From assembly GCA_030147505.1 (NCBI GenBank), contig JASBVG010000001.1:1-48735 (forward strand): a stretch of DNA of 48,735 nt, given 5' to 3'. The notes beneath the pieces were generated by a model. It was not told the origin of the DNA, searched no databases, and worked only from the letters and a program-made list of their open reading frames with translations. The translations under genes and the position numbers were made by a program. Shown here in pieces: positions 1-8,259 of the stretch. This DNA comes from Tardiphaga sp. (GTDB taxonomy: Bacteria > Pseudomonadota > Alphaproteobacteria > Rhizobiales > Xanthobacteraceae). Positions within the stretch are counted from its first letter, which is position 1. Each line of letters starts with the position of its first letter.

Positions 1-21
1 GACTTTGCTCTTTGCAACCGT

Positions 22-119
22 GACTGGCAGCCGGAGGCGAACCGGCGCACCCCGCTCTCAACGGGGGACGCGACTTAAAGCAACGACGGAGCGGGCTTTT
101 TTGGTCTCTACCGGCAGTC
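22..119 (+). ncRNA. speF leader: speF-type leader RNA (candidate)
   Basis: A structured leader lies about 200 bases before the decarboxylase start. A GCCGG/CCGGC hairpin sits at 30-34 and 42-46, a CCCC/GGGG hairpin at 50-53 and 63-66, and a possible closing stem pairs GACTG (22-26) with CAGTC (115-119). Position and hairpin order fit the alphaproteobacterial speF RNA motif, which is known upstream of ornithine decarboxylase genes. The match is from memory of the family and was not scored with a covariance model. The ligand of this class is not established. Confidence 0.55.
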
Positions 120-323
120 CAACGCCGGCGCGGGCTACTGAAAAGGCTTGTCCTTCATTGCCAGGTGTGCGGGCGGGAAATCTCCCAACCAATCCACGGC
201 AGCACAGTTTGATCTGAGCGTTTTGGCTCGCCACGCCTCCATCGCGTGACGCCGCCGAAGAGCTTCGATCATACGCATCTTGCTATGAGCGCCCCTTCTC
301 GCGAAGGGCGTTGGGAGAGTGCT

Positions 324-1466
324 ATGACCGAACGTATCCAGGAATTCCTGCGCGCCCGCCGCAACGAAGGCCTCGACACCGAACCGTGTCTGGTCGTCGA
401 CCTCGATGTCGTCCGCGACAATTTCCAGACCTTCGCGAAGGCGCTGCCGGACAGCCGCGTGTTCTACGCGGTGAAGGCCAACCCGGCGCCGGAAGTGCTT
501 TCCCTGCTCGCATCCATGGGCTCGTGCTTCGATTGCGCCACCGTCGCGGAAATCGAAATGGCGCTGGCCGCTGGCGCGACGCCGGACCGCATCTCCTATG
601 GCAACACCATCAAGAAGGAGCGCGACATTGCGCGCGCCTTTACGCTGGGCATCCGCATGTTCGCCGTCGACTGCGCGCCGGAAGTCGAGAAGATCGCGCG
701 CGTCGCGCCGGGCGCCAAGGTGTTCTGCCGCATCCTCTATGATTGCGCCGGCGCCGAGTGGCCGCTGTCGCGCAAGTTTGGCTGCGATCCGGAAATGGCC
801 GTCGACGTGCTCGATCTCGCCAAGCGTCTCGGCCTCGAGCCGGTCGGCATTTCGTTCCATGTCGGCTCGCAGCAGCGCAAGGTGAAGGCATGGGACCGCG
901 CGCTGGCGATGGCCTCGTCGGTGTTCCGTGACTGCGCCGAGCGCGGGATCAACCTCACCCTCGTCAATATGGGTGGCGGCTTTCCGACCAAATATCTGAA
1001 GGACGTGCCGCCCGTGCTGCAATACGGACGCTCGATCTTCCGTGCGCTGCGCAAGCACTTCGGCAACGCGATCCCGGAGACCATCATCGAGCCGGGTCGC
1101 GGCATGGTCGGCAATGCCGGGATCATCGAGACCGAGGTCGTGCTCATCTCGAAGAAGAGCGACGAGGACGACAATCGCTGGGTCTATCTCGACATTGGCA
1201 AGTTCGGCGGTCTCGCCGAGACGATGGACGAGTCGATCCGCTACGCGATCCGCACCCGCCACGACGGCGCGGAGATGGCGCCTTGCGTGCTCGCCGGCCC
1301 GACCTGCGATTCGGCCGACGTGCTGTATGAGAAGGCGCCGTATCCGCTGCCCGTCACGCTGGAGATCGGCGACAAGCTGCTGATCGAAGGCACCGGCGCG
1401 TATACCTCGACCTATTCGGCGGTTGCCTTCAACGGCATCCCGCCGCTGCGGACCTACCATATCTGA
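324..1466 (+). CDS. speF: Ornithine/lysine decarboxylase (PLP, fold III)
   Basis: This 380-residue PLP enzyme decarboxylates ornithine (possibly also lysine) to putrescine (or cadaverine), the first step of polyamine synthesis in the cytosol. The PLP lysine is K51 in YAVKANP. HVGSQ, the EPGR phosphate-binding motif, the catalytic C328-D329 pair in CDSADVLYEK and the C-terminal FNGIPPL are all present, as in eukaryotic-type (alanine-racemase fold) decarboxylases. The ATG at 324 was chosen over an in-frame upstream start at 246 because GGGAGAG lies just before it and the length matches the family. The homospermidine synthase at 2706 would use its putrescine. Ornithine versus lysine specificity cannot be read from the sequence. 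Confidence 0.93.
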   Translation: MTERIQEFLRARRNEGLDTEPCLVVDLDVVRDNFQTFAKALPDSRVFYAVKANPAPEVLSLLASMGSCFDCATVAEIEMALAAGATPDRISYGNTIKKERDIARAFTLGIRMFAVDCAPEVEKIARVAPGAKVFCRILYDCAGAEWPLSRKFGCDPEMAVDVLDLAKRLGLEPVGISFHVGSQQRKVKAWDRALAMASSVFRDCAERGINLTLVNMGGGFPTKYLKDVPPVLQYGRSIFRALRKHFGNAIPETIIEPGRGMVGNAGIIETEVVLISKKSDEDDNRWVYLDIGKFGGLAETMDESIRYAIRTRHDGAEMAPCVLAGPTCDSADVLYEKAPYPLPVTLEIGDKLLIEGTGAYTSTYSAVAFNGIPPLRTYHI

Positions 1467-1477
1467 GTTCGCACACT

Positions 1478-1530
1478 ATATCCGGAGCCTACCCCGGATA
1501 TGACATCGGAGAGCCGGCCTGCCGGCTCTC
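1478..1530 (+). terminator. Tandem hairpins after the decarboxylase
   Basis: Two perfect inverted repeats follow the stop codon: ATATCCGG/CCGGATAT (1478-1485 and 1494-1501), then GAGAGCCGGC/GCCGGCTCTC (1509-1518 and 1521-1530). Neither is followed by a long T run, so this is a hairpin-type terminator or attenuator of uncertain strength. Transcription may continue into the next genes. Confidence 0.5.
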
Positions 1531-1596
1531 TCATCCCGTCACCTTTCCAATTCTGGATGACAACACTCCGCCACAAGCGGAGTGGGGACACATGCC

Positions 1597-2193
1597 ATGA
1601 CCGTTCTGCACGAGACCGCTACCAATTCTTACGCCCCGACCATCGCAGCCGCTCCGTACGTGATCCGTGCGGAGATGAGCTCCGACATCGCCGCCCGTGA
1701 ATCCCTGCTGGATGTGTGCTTCGGCGCCTCGCGCCATGCCCGCACCTGCCAGCGACTGCGTGACGGACGACTGCCCGCAGAAGGCCTCGCCTTCTCGGTG
1801 GACCACGAGGGCAAGCTGGTCGGCACGATCAGGCTTTGGCATGTCGACGCCGGGGGCCGAGCAGCCTTGATGCTCGGCCCCCTGGCCGTCGATCCCTCGC
1901 TGCGCGCGCTCGGCATCGGCGCCGCGCTCATGCAGAACGCGATCGTTGAGGCCGCCGCGCGCGGCCACGGCGCCATTCTGCTGCTCGGCGATGCGCCCTA
2001 TTATGCGCGCTTCGGCTTCACGTCGGAGCGGATGGGCACGCTTGTCCTTCCCGGCCCGTTCGAGCGTGAGCGCCTGCTCGGCCTCGAACTGAAGCCGGAT
2101 GCGCTGGATCGCGCCCGCGGCATCATCCTGCCGAGTGGTAAGCGGGTCCGCAGCACGGCGAGCGAGTTGCAGCCCCTCGCCTGCGCGGCTTGA
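1597..2193 (+). CDS. GNAT family N-acetyltransferase (YhbS-like)
   Basis: This 198-residue protein has the GNAT fold signature. The central part, LGPLAVDPSLRALGIGAAL, contains the acetyl-CoA pyrophosphate loop of the R/Q-x-x-G-x-G/A type, and it is followed by PYYARFGF, typical of the YhbS-like subgroup. The acceptor is unknown. It lies between the decarboxylase and homospermidine synthase on the same strand, so polyamine acetylation is a possible but unproven role. The ATG at 1597 was preferred over the GTG at 1582 because GTGGGG lies at a suitable distance upstream. About 20 N-terminal residues precede the domain and look unstructured. Confidence 0.85.
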   Translation: MTVLHETATNSYAPTIAAAPYVIRAEMSSDIAARESLLDVCFGASRHARTCQRLRDGRLPAEGLAFSVDHEGKLVGTIRLWHVDAGGRAALMLGPLAVDPSLRALGIGAALMQNAIVEAAARGHGAILLLGDAPYYARFGFTSERMGTLVLPGPFERERLLGLELKPDALDRARGIILPSGKRVRSTASELQPLACAA

Positions 2194-2247
2194 TTTGACG
2201 ACCAGGAACCGGCATTGCGGGGCTCATCTCTGCAGGAGAGCCTCACA

Positions 2248-2637
2248 ATGACCCGCAAGCTGATTTCCACGGGATCGCCGTTTGAAAAGACTGCCGGTTA
2301 CAGCCGCGCGGTGGTCGATGGCGATTTCTGCTTCGTTGCCGGTACCACCGGCTACGATTACGCCACCATGACCCTGCCCGCCGATGTCACGGCGCAGACA
2401 CAGAACTGCTTCAAGACCATTGCAGGCGCGTTGACAGAGGCCGGGTTCGCCATGGCCGATATCGTGCGCACGGTCTACTACATCACCGATGCTGCCGACG
2501 CCGACAAGGTGTTCGCGGTGACCGGTGAACATCTCGGCGAGATCCGCCCGGCCGCGACCCTGCTCGTGGTCGCCGGCCTCTACAAGCCGGAGATGAAAGT
2601 CGAAGTCGAAGTGACGGCTAAGCGTCCTTCCAACTAA
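2248..2637 (+). CDS. Rid-family (YjgF/RidA-like) protein
   Basis: This 129-residue protein belongs to the RidA/YjgF/YER057c superfamily of small trimeric proteins that hydrolyse reactive enamine/imine intermediates. The family signature is near the C-terminus: RPAATLLVVAGLYKPEMKV followed by EVEVTAKR. The arginine that binds substrate carboxylate in RidA (the R of PARS) appears replaced by alanine in PAAT, so it probably belongs to one of the Rid subgroups without imine deaminase activity. AGGAGAG lies seven bases before the ATG and fixes the start. It is embedded between polyamine genes, and a scavenging role for aminoaldehydes or imines there is inference. Confidence 0.88.
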   Translation: MTRKLISTGSPFEKTAGYSRAVVDGDFCFVAGTTGYDYATMTLPADVTAQTQNCFKTIAGALTEAGFAMADIVRTVYYITDAADADKVFAVTGEHLGEIRPAATLLVVAGLYKPEMKVEVEVTAKRPSN

Positions 2638-2705
2638 TCCACCCAAGGCTCCGCGAACGGCGGAGCCGTTCCCGTCCATCCGTTCAGCTTTGGAGTTTCT
2701 TGCTG

Positions 2706-4154
2706 ATGACCATTCCCTCGCAGATCTACGCGAAGATCACCGGCCCTATCGTCATGGTTGGCTTTGGCTCGATCGGCAAAGGCACGCTGCCGATGATCGA
2801 GCGCCACCTCGACTATGACAAGTCGCGCGTCACCGTGATCGATCCGAAGGACGAGGGCCGCAAGGCGCATTGCGAGAAGCAGAGCGTCCGCTTTATCCAG
2901 CAGGCCGTGACCAAGGACAATTATCGCGAACTCCTGAGCCCGCTGCTGACCGAAGGCGGCGGCCAGGGCTTTTGCGTCAATCTCTCGGTCGATACCGGCT
3001 CCACCGACATCATGGAGCTCTGCAACGAGCTCGGCGCGCTCTACATCGATACGGTAAACGAGCCCTGGCTCGGCTTCTATTTCGACGCCACCAAGGGCCC
3101 GGAAGCGCGTTCCAACTACGCGCTGCGTGAAAACACGCTGGCCGCCAAGCGCGCGCGCAAGCCCGGCTCGACCACGGCCGTGTCCTGCTGCGGCGCCAAT
3201 CCCGGCATGGTCTCCTTCTTCGTCAAGCAGGCGCTGCTGAACGTCGCCGCCGACCTCAAGCTCAATGCGCCGAAGCCGAAGACCAAGGCCGAATGGGCCG
3301 ACCTGATGCGCCAGGCCGGCATCAAGGGCATCCACATCGCCGAACGCGATACCCAGCGCTCGAAGAAGCCGAAAGAGCCGGATGTGTTCGTCAACACATG
3401 GTCCGTCGAAGGCTTCCTCTCCGAAGGCGTGCAGCCCTCCGAACTCGGCTGGGGCACCCATGAGAAGTGGATGCCGGAGAATGCGAAGACCCACGAAGCA
3501 GGCTGCGGCGCAGCAATCTATCTGATGCAGCCCGGCGCCAATACGCGCGTGCGCACCTGGTGCCCGACCCGTGGCGCACAATACGGCTTCCTCGTCACGC
3601 ACAACGAGTCGATCTCGATTTCGGATTACTTCACCGTGCGCGATGCATCGGGCAAGGCGGTCTACCGCCCGACCTGCCACTACGCCTATCACCCTGCCGA
3701 CGACGCCGTGCTGTCGCTGCACGAAATGTTCGGCCGCGCGGCGAAGATGCAGGAGAAGCATCACATCCTCGACGAGAACGAGATCGTCGACGGCATCGAC
3801 GAACTCGGCGTGCTGCTGTTCGGCCACGACAACAATGCCTACTGGTACGGCTCGCAGCTCTCCATCGAGGAGACCCGCAAGCTCGCGCCCTACCAGAACG
3901 CCACCGCGCTGCAGGTGACCTCGGCCGTGCTCGGCGGCATGGTGTGGGCGCTGGAAAATCCGACTGAAGGCATCGTCGAGGCCGACGAAATGGATTTTGA
4001 GCGCCTGCTCGAAATCCAGCTGCCGTATCTCGGCCCGGTGCAAGGCTACTACACCGACTGGACCCCGCTCGAAGGCCGCCCGGGCCTGTTCCCGGAAGAC
4101 CTCGACACCTCTGATCCCTGGCAGTTCAAGAACATCCTGGTTCAGGGCTGGTAA
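2706..4154 (+). CDS. hss: Homospermidine synthase
   Basis: This 482-residue NAD-dependent enzyme joins two putrescines (or putrescine plus spermidine) to give homospermidine, the main polyamine of many rhizobia. An N-terminal Rossmann motif, VGFGSIGKGTLP, is visible at about residues 15-26, and the length fits the bacterial family (about 480). The ATG at 2706 is taken because GGAG is ten bases upstream; an in-frame TTG at 2700 is a weaker choice. Together with the decarboxylase at 324 it forms a two-step putrescine-to-homospermidine route, with GNAT and Rid genes in between. A repeat with an 11-bp hairpin follows the stop. Confidence 0.93.
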   Translation: MTIPSQIYAKITGPIVMVGFGSIGKGTLPMIERHLDYDKSRVTVIDPKDEGRKAHCEKQSVRFIQQAVTKDNYRELLSPLLTEGGGQGFCVNLSVDTGSTDIMELCNELGALYIDTVNEPWLGFYFDATKGPEARSNYALRENTLAAKRARKPGSTTAVSCCGANPGMVSFFVKQALLNVAADLKLNAPKPKTKAEWADLMRQAGIKGIHIAERDTQRSKKPKEPDVFVNTWSVEGFLSEGVQPSELGWGTHEKWMPENAKTHEAGCGAAIYLMQPGANTRVRTWCPTRGAQYGFLVTHNESISISDYFTVRDASGKAVYRPTCHYAYHPADDAVLSLHEMFGRAAKMQEKHHILDENEIVDGIDELGVLLFGHDNNAYWYGSQLSIEETRKLAPYQNATALQVTSAVLGGMVWALENPTEGIVEADEMDFERLLEIQLPYLGPVQGYYTDWTPLEGRPGLFPEDLDTSDPWQFKNILVQGW

Positions 4155-4172
4155 CGGGAACTGTCCGATCCA

Positions 4173-4260
4173 TAGGGTGGTTAGCGAAACGTCATCCGCC
4201 GTGGAGCGTCAGCAATGAGCTCTTCCGGCGGATGACGCTTGCGGCAAAATCCGCCCTACG
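4173..4260. repeat. REP-like palindromic repeat, copy A
   Basis: This intergenic element is bounded by TAGGGTGG and CCGCCCTA and contains a perfect inverted repeat, GTCATCCGCCG/CGGCGGATGAC (4191-4201 and 4226-4236). It resembles the elements at 17491-17590 and 23343-23452 in design and end sequence. It follows hss and could act as its transcription end. Confidence 0.6.
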
Positions 4261-4338
4261 GCCTACCCTCGCCGGTTGAAACCTGTGCTAGACACCGCTT
4301 GTAGCGACCAACGAACACGAACGCTTTCGAGGACACAC

Positions 4339-4851
4339 GTGTCAAACGCAGAACGGGCGACAAAGCAGCTCGAGGCCATCCGCGCCAAGCTCATTCCGCT
4401 GGACGACTACCGGAAGCTCCTGAATGGCGAGGAACTGGTATCGGACTGGGTCGTGGTCGATCAGTCGATGATCGACACCTTCGCGCACGCCACGCACGAT
4501 TTTCAGTTCATCCACGTCGACCCGGAACGTGCGAAAGAGACGCCGTTCGGCGGCACGATCGCGCATGGTTTCCTGACGCTGTCACTGCTCTCCACCCTCG
4601 CTTTCGATGCCATGCCGGGCGTGGAGCGCGCACGCATGGGCGTCAATTACGGTTTCGACCGTGTTCGCTTCAACAGCCCCGTGAAGGAAGGCACGCGCGT
4701 CCGCGGCAAGTTTCGTCTGGTGGGTTTGACCGAGCGTGCGGTTTCCGTGCAATCGGCCTGGGACACTGTGATCGAGGTCGAAGGCGTCAAAAAGCCTGCC
4801 CTCGAAGCACACTGGATCACACTGACACTGCTCGATCCCAACAACAACTGA
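4339..4851 (+). CDS. MaoC-like hydratase, NodN type
   Basis: This 170-residue hot-dog fold protein of the MaoC dehydratase/(R)-enoyl-CoA hydratase family is closest in feel to NodN. The hydratase motif DFQFIHVDPERA carries the catalytic Asp and His, followed by PFGGTIAHGFLTLSLL. The start is GTG at 4339, because GAGGA lies eight bases upstream; the reading frame is open further upstream from 4276 but without a ribosome site. The likely reaction is reversible hydration of a trans-2-enoyl-CoA, with substrate unknown. It stands alone between a repeat and genes of the opposite strand. Confidence 0.88.
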   Translation: MSNAERATKQLEAIRAKLIPLDDYRKLLNGEELVSDWVVVDQSMIDTFAHATHDFQFIHVDPERAKETPFGGTIAHGFLTLSLLSTLAFDAMPGVERARMGVNYGFDRVRFNSPVKEGTRVRGKFRLVGLTERAVSVQSAWDTVIEVEGVKKPALEAHWITLTLLDPNNN

Positions 4852-4923
4852 CGGCCGCCCTTTTGGGATGGCTATCGCTCCTGCGCGGTGCGCCTCCGCT
4901 TAACACATCCTACTGGATCCATT

Positions 4924-5253
4924 TTACTTGATCGGCGGCGCCGTCTTCTCCGCCGGCGCAGGCGGCAATGCGGGCTTCGCGCCGGTATCCTTGGCATCGG
5001 CATCGGGTCGCGCCGGCTGCGGCGGCGTCTCATGCGGACGTTGCCCCGTCGTTGCAGGTTCGGCGGGCGCTGCAGGTTTGCTATCGGCACCAGGCGTCGA
5101 TTGCAGGGGTGGCGTGGCCTGAGCCATCCGGGAGGACGGCGGGCTCAATGTGAGCCCAGCCGATGCCGATGTCGACATGCCGGTACCGACCGCGAAGACG
5201 CCAACGGCAATCGCAACGCATCGTCCCGACGTCCGCGATTTGATCGAAACCAT
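4924..5253 (-). CDS. Pro/Ala-rich secreted hypothetical protein
   Basis: This is a predicted 109-residue exported protein. Basic residues, a hydrophobic stretch (CVAIAVGVFAVG) and an AxA-like end near residues 25-35 look like a signal peptide. The rest is low-complexity, rich in Pro, Ala, Thr and Lys, with no Cys. The ATG at 5253 is preceded by GGGGGAT and was preferred over an upstream in-frame start at 5355. It lies just downstream of mgtC on the same strand. No function is recognised. Because of the low complexity, codon bias is the main support for its being a gene. Confidence 0.55.
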   Translation of the reverse strand: MVSIKSRTSGRCVAIAVGVFAVGTGMSTSASAGLTLSPPSSRMAQATPPLQSTPGADSKPAAPAEPATTGQRPHETPPQPARPDADAKDTGAKPALPPAPAEKTAPPIK

Positions 5254-5323
5254 GGGATCCCCCGTAATCTGATTTGCGGGGACAACGGGCGCGAAGCCGT
5301 AAAAGTTCCAGCGACGGAGACCG

Positions 5324-6040
5324 TCACTCTTTGGTGCTGGAATCCCAGGTGGCATTGCGAACGCCGGGATGGGTCTCGAGTTTCACAAGCACCGCATCGA
5401 GTTCTTTCGGATCGACCGCGGTCGAGACCAGCGTGGCGACGATCTCGCGCTGCGTTTCACTCAGCTCGTTCACCTCGACATCGCCGACGGGATATTTGGC
5501 GGCTTCGAGCGCGTCCTGCAGCTTCTCGCGCATCTCGGCCACCGCGTCCGGTGTGACCGTCAGGCGCACGTAATAAGTGACTTCCGATGAGAGTGCATCG
5601 ATCGGCGAACGGTTGATCGCGTTCACCAGCGGCCGCAGCAGTGTATTGCCGGCCAGCACGAAAATCGTCAGGGCGGTCGCCTGCACGATCATGTCCGAGC
5701 CGGCACAGGAGCCGACGGCCGCCGAACTCCACAAGGTCGCCGCCGTATTCAGGCCGCGAACATTCATGCCTTCCTTCATGATGACGCCGGCACCGAGGAA
5801 GCCGATGCCGGACACCACATAGGCGATCACCCGCACCGCGCCGCCCGAACCGTCGAGCTTCATGGCGAGATCGACGAAGGCCGCGGCACTGACGGCGACC
5901 AACACATTGGTCCGCAGGCCCGCGGTGCGCTGGCGATATTGCCGCTCTGCGCCGATCAGTGTGCCCAGCACAAAGGCCGCAGCCAGGCTCAGCAGCGTGT
6001 CGAGGAAATCCAGGGTCTGGAAGGTGGCGAGAAAGCGCAT
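5324..6040 (-). CDS. MgtC/SapB family membrane protein
   Basis: This 238-residue MgtC-type protein has four to five hydrophobic helices in the first 150 residues. They include the family signature [20 protein letters not shown] and the [14 protein letters not shown] segment. A C-terminal cytosolic domain of about 85 residues follows, as in the ACT-like domain of Salmonella MgtC. Such proteins are linked to growth at low Mg2+ and to survival in hosts, by modulating membrane ATPase rather than carrying Mg2+ themselves. No magnesium riboswitch or PhoP site was recognised upstream. Confidence 0.88.
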   Translation of the reverse strand: MRFLATFQTLDFLDTLLSLAAAFVLGTLIGAERQYRQRTAGLRTNVLVAVSAAAFVDLAMKLDGSGGAVRVIAYVVSGIGFLGAGVIMKEGMNVRGLNTAATLWSSAAVGSCAGSDMIVQATALTIFVLAGNTLLRPLVNAINRSPIDALSSEVTYYVRLTVTPDAVAEMREKLQDALEAAKYPVGDVEVNELSETQREIVATLVSTAVDPKELDAVLVKLETHPGVRNATWDSSTKE

Positions 6041-6090
6041 GATTTCTCATGCGTACAGGAGATCACAGCCGGATGACAACCATCTTCACG

Positions 6091-6110
6091 CTCCCCGCTC
6101 GCGCGGGGAG
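6091..6110 (-). terminator. Hairpin downstream of the zinc operon
   Basis: A perfect CTCCCCGC/GCGGGGAG inverted repeat (arms 6091-6098 and 6103-6110, 4-base loop) lies 11 bases past the WD40 stop codon on the minus strand. There is no T run, so it may be a short dispersed repeat serving as a terminator or RNA 3'-end stabiliser. Confidence 0.45.
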
Positions 6111-6121
6111 AGGTCGACGCG

Positions 6122-7141
6122 TCACACCGCCAGCAGCCCCGCATCTCCCGCTTGATCCGCAAAGGCCAGCAGCGAGCCGCGGGCATTCCAGGCGAGCGCG
6201 GCCACCGGCTCGCCCTTGTTGGCGCGCACCAGAATTTCCGCACCATCCACGAGGCGCACCATCAGGATGGTGCCGTCGCTATAGCCGCAGGCCAGAATAT
6301 CCTGCTTGGGATGGCAGGCCACGCGCGTCACTTGGGCCTTCAGCGGCGCCAGCATTGCCGGCTCCTTGCCCATCGGACCGTCCTTGGTGGTGAACGGCCA
6401 GACGATCACCGTATCGGCACCGGAGGTGGCGAGCCCCTTGCCGCCGGCGGTCCAGGCGATCGAACGCACGCGGGCGGGATAGCCGGTCATGCGCATATGC
6501 TTGCCATCGGCAAGGCGCCAGCCATGCAGCGCCGGCTCATGCATCGCAGTGACGAGAAACTTGTTGTCCGGGCTGAAAGTGACGCCGAGATGCGAGCCCT
6601 GCCATTCCAGGACTTCAGCGCTGCCGGCCATGTTGGGAAACCACAGCGTCACGCCATTGTAGTGCGCGATGCCGAGCCGCATGCCCTTTGGCGCGAAAGC
6701 AAGACCGCCGACGGTGGACGGCACGTCGAATGACTTCACCTCGCCTTTCGGCGCCTGCACGAACGCCGTCTTGCCCGCCGACCACGCCACCGCGCCATCG
6801 GAATGAACGGCGACATTGTCGATCCAGCGTCGCTTGGCGTCGGTGGCAATGGTCGAGACCGCACCCGCCTGATCGACGACCAGCACGTTGCCGTCATCGG
6901 AGCCCATGACAACGCGCTTGCCGTCTGACGTCGAGCAGAGGATGCCGCCGAAGGCGACATCAACAGGCGATGCATTGCCGCCCTGATCGACCAGCGTGAC
7001 CTTCTCTTCGGCGCCGACAAAGGCGGCCTTGTCGCCGAGGAAATGCACGGCCGACACGGCGGCACCGATTGTCACCCCGACGACGCGGTCGGTGACGGAG
7101 ACGATCGACTCTTGCTCCTTGAGCGGATTGAAATCGGACAT
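6122..7141 (-). CDS. WD40-repeat protein of the zinc operon
   Basis: This 339-residue protein is made of WD40-like blades, for example the repeats ending in VLVVDQAG, VTLWFPN, GWRLADG, VIVWPF and ILMVRLVDG. It has no signal peptide and is probably a cytosolic beta-propeller scaffold. Its start overlaps the stop of the upstream COG0523 GTPase gene by one base (TGATG), a strong sign of translational coupling. Being last in a Zur-box operon suggests a partner of the zinc chaperone. Its biochemical role is unknown. Confidence 0.85.
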   Translation of the reverse strand: MSDFNPLKEQESIVSVTDRVVGVTIGAAVSAVHFLGDKAAFVGAEEKVTLVDQGGNASPVDVAFGGILCSTSDGKRVVMGSDDGNVLVVDQAGAVSTIATDAKRRWIDNVAVHSDGAVAWSAGKTAFVQAPKGEVKSFDVPSTVGGLAFAPKGMRLGIAHYNGVTLWFPNMAGSAEVLEWQGSHLGVTFSPDNKFLVTAMHEPALHGWRLADGKHMRMTGYPARVRSIAWTAGGKGLATSGADTVIVWPFTTKDGPMGKEPAMLAPLKAQVTRVACHPKQDILACGYSDGTILMVRLVDGAEILVRANKGEPVAALAWNARGSLLAFADQAGDAGLLAV

Positions 7142-8187
7142 CAGGCTGGAATACAGCGTTCGAAGCCGTCGCGGATCATCTGCTCGGGCAGTTCGCGGCC
7201 GATGAAGACGAGGCGGCTTTCGCGCTTCTCGTCGTCGCGCCAGGCGCGCTGGTGATCGCCCTCCAGCATCATGTGGACGCCCTGGAACACGTAGCGATCG
7301 TCATCGCCGGCAAAGGAGATGATGCCCTTGGAGCGCAGGATCTTGCCGCCTTCCTTCGCCATCAAGTCCTGCAGCCAGGGCATGAAGGTCGAAGGATCGA
7401 GCGCCTTGTCGGTGCGCAGCGACAGCGACTGCATGTCCTCGTCGTGATAGTGCTTCAAGCCGTGGCCATGATCATGATGGTGGTGATGATCGTGGCCATG
7501 GTCGTGATGGTGGTGATGATCGTGATCGTCGGCGTGGAGGAATTCCGGCTCGATCTCCAGAATGCGATCGAGATCGAAAGCACCGCGGTCCAGCACGTCT
7601 TCCAGCTTCACCTGGGCGCGCTGGGTGCGATGCAGCTTTGCGTAAGGATTGATGGCGCGGATGCGGGCTTCGACTTCAGCGAGCTCAGGCGCGGTGACGA
7701 GATCGGTCTTGTTGAGCACGATCACATCGGCGAAGGCGATCTGGTTCTTGGCTTCCGGCGCGTCCTTGAGGCGGTCGCTCAGCCATTTGGCATCGGCGAC
7801 GGTGACGACGGCATCGAGCCGGGCATTCGCCTGCACGTCTTCATCGACGAAGAAGGTCTGCGCTACCGGTGCGGGATCGGCGAGGCCCGTGGTCTCGACG
7901 ATGATGGCGTCGAACTTGCCCTTGCGCTTCATCAGCCCGTCGAGAATGCGCACGAGGTCGCCGCGCACGGTGCAGCAGACGCAGCCATTGTTCATCTCGA
8001 ACACTTCCTCATCGGCGCCGATGATGAGGTCGTTATCGATGCCGATCTCGCCGAATTCATTGACGATGACAGCGTATTTCTTGCCGTGATTCTCCGTGAG
8101 GATGCGGTTCAAGAGCGTCGTCTTGCCGGCGCCGAGATAGCCGGTCAGCACGGTCACGGGGATTTTTTCGGCGGCGGCAGTCGTCAT
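7141..8187 (-). CDS. COG0523 zinc metallochaperone GTPase (CobW-like)
   Basis: This 348-residue G3E GTPase likely hands Zn2+ to client proteins. The P-loop GYLGAGKT is at residues 16-23, the CxCC metal motif GCVCC at 68-72, and NKTD is the guanine-specificity motif. A long His/Asp stretch ([11 protein letters not shown] and following, about 220-250) lies before the CobW C-terminal domain. The His-rich insert and the position after znuCBA argue for zinc, not cobalt, as the metal. The ATG at 8187 has GGAG upstream. A 72-base gap with a small repeat separates it from znuA, so it may be co-transcribed or have its own promoter. No second Zur-type box was seen there. Confidence 0.92.
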   Translation of the reverse strand: MTTAAAEKIPVTVLTGYLGAGKTTLLNRILTENHGKKYAVIVNEFGEIGIDNDLIIGADEEVFEMNNGCVCCTVRGDLVRILDGLMKRKGKFDAIIVETTGLADPAPVAQTFFVDEDVQANARLDAVVTVADAKWLSDRLKDAPEAKNQIAFADVIVLNKTDLVTAPELAEVEARIRAINPYAKLHRTQRAQVKLEDVLDRGAFDLDRILEIEPEFLHADDHDHHHHHDHGHDHHHHHDHGHGLKHYHDEDMQSLSLRTDKALDPSTFMPWLQDLMAKEGGKILRSKGIISFAGDDDRYVFQGVHMMLEGDHQRAWRDDEKRESRLVFIGRELPEQMIRDGFERCIPA

Positions 8188-8213
8188 CACAAAGATTCTC
8201 CAAACAAAGACCC

Positions 8214-8240
8214 CATCCTGAGAAGGGCTCTCGAAGGATG
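8214..8240. repeat. Small palindromic repeat (CATCCT...AGGATG)
   Basis: CATCCT (8214-8219) and AGGATG (8235-8240) flank AAGG-containing sequence in the znuA to COG0523 gap. It looks like the short palindromes common between genes in Bradyrhizobium relatives. It could form a hairpin that tunes read-through inside the zinc operon. Confidence 0.45.
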
Positions 8241-8259
8241 AGGCGGTTGGGAGCGCGGC

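Noticed and set aside
5..217. Short leader ORF in the speF-type RNA
   Set aside because: It reads Arg/Thr-rich, lacks an SD and overlaps the structured stems; the region is better explained as structured RNA. An arrest peptide cannot be excluded.
135..1460. 441-residue open frame on the minus strand under the decarboxylase
   Set aside because: It is the reverse of a clear PLP-decarboxylase gene, with His/Arg/Asp-rich shadow composition and no motif. Similar shadows at 2634-4043, 25018-26946, 28754-29743, 32761-33975 and 36123-37910 were rejected for the same reason.
2215..2247. Longer N-terminus for the Rid protein
   Set aside because: A TTG at 2215 is in frame, but AGGAGAG before the ATG at 2248 and family length favour the shorter form.
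8188..8259. Second Zur box before the COG0523 gene
   Set aside because: There is no ATGTTATA/TATAACAT-type palindrome, only the short CATCCT repeat.
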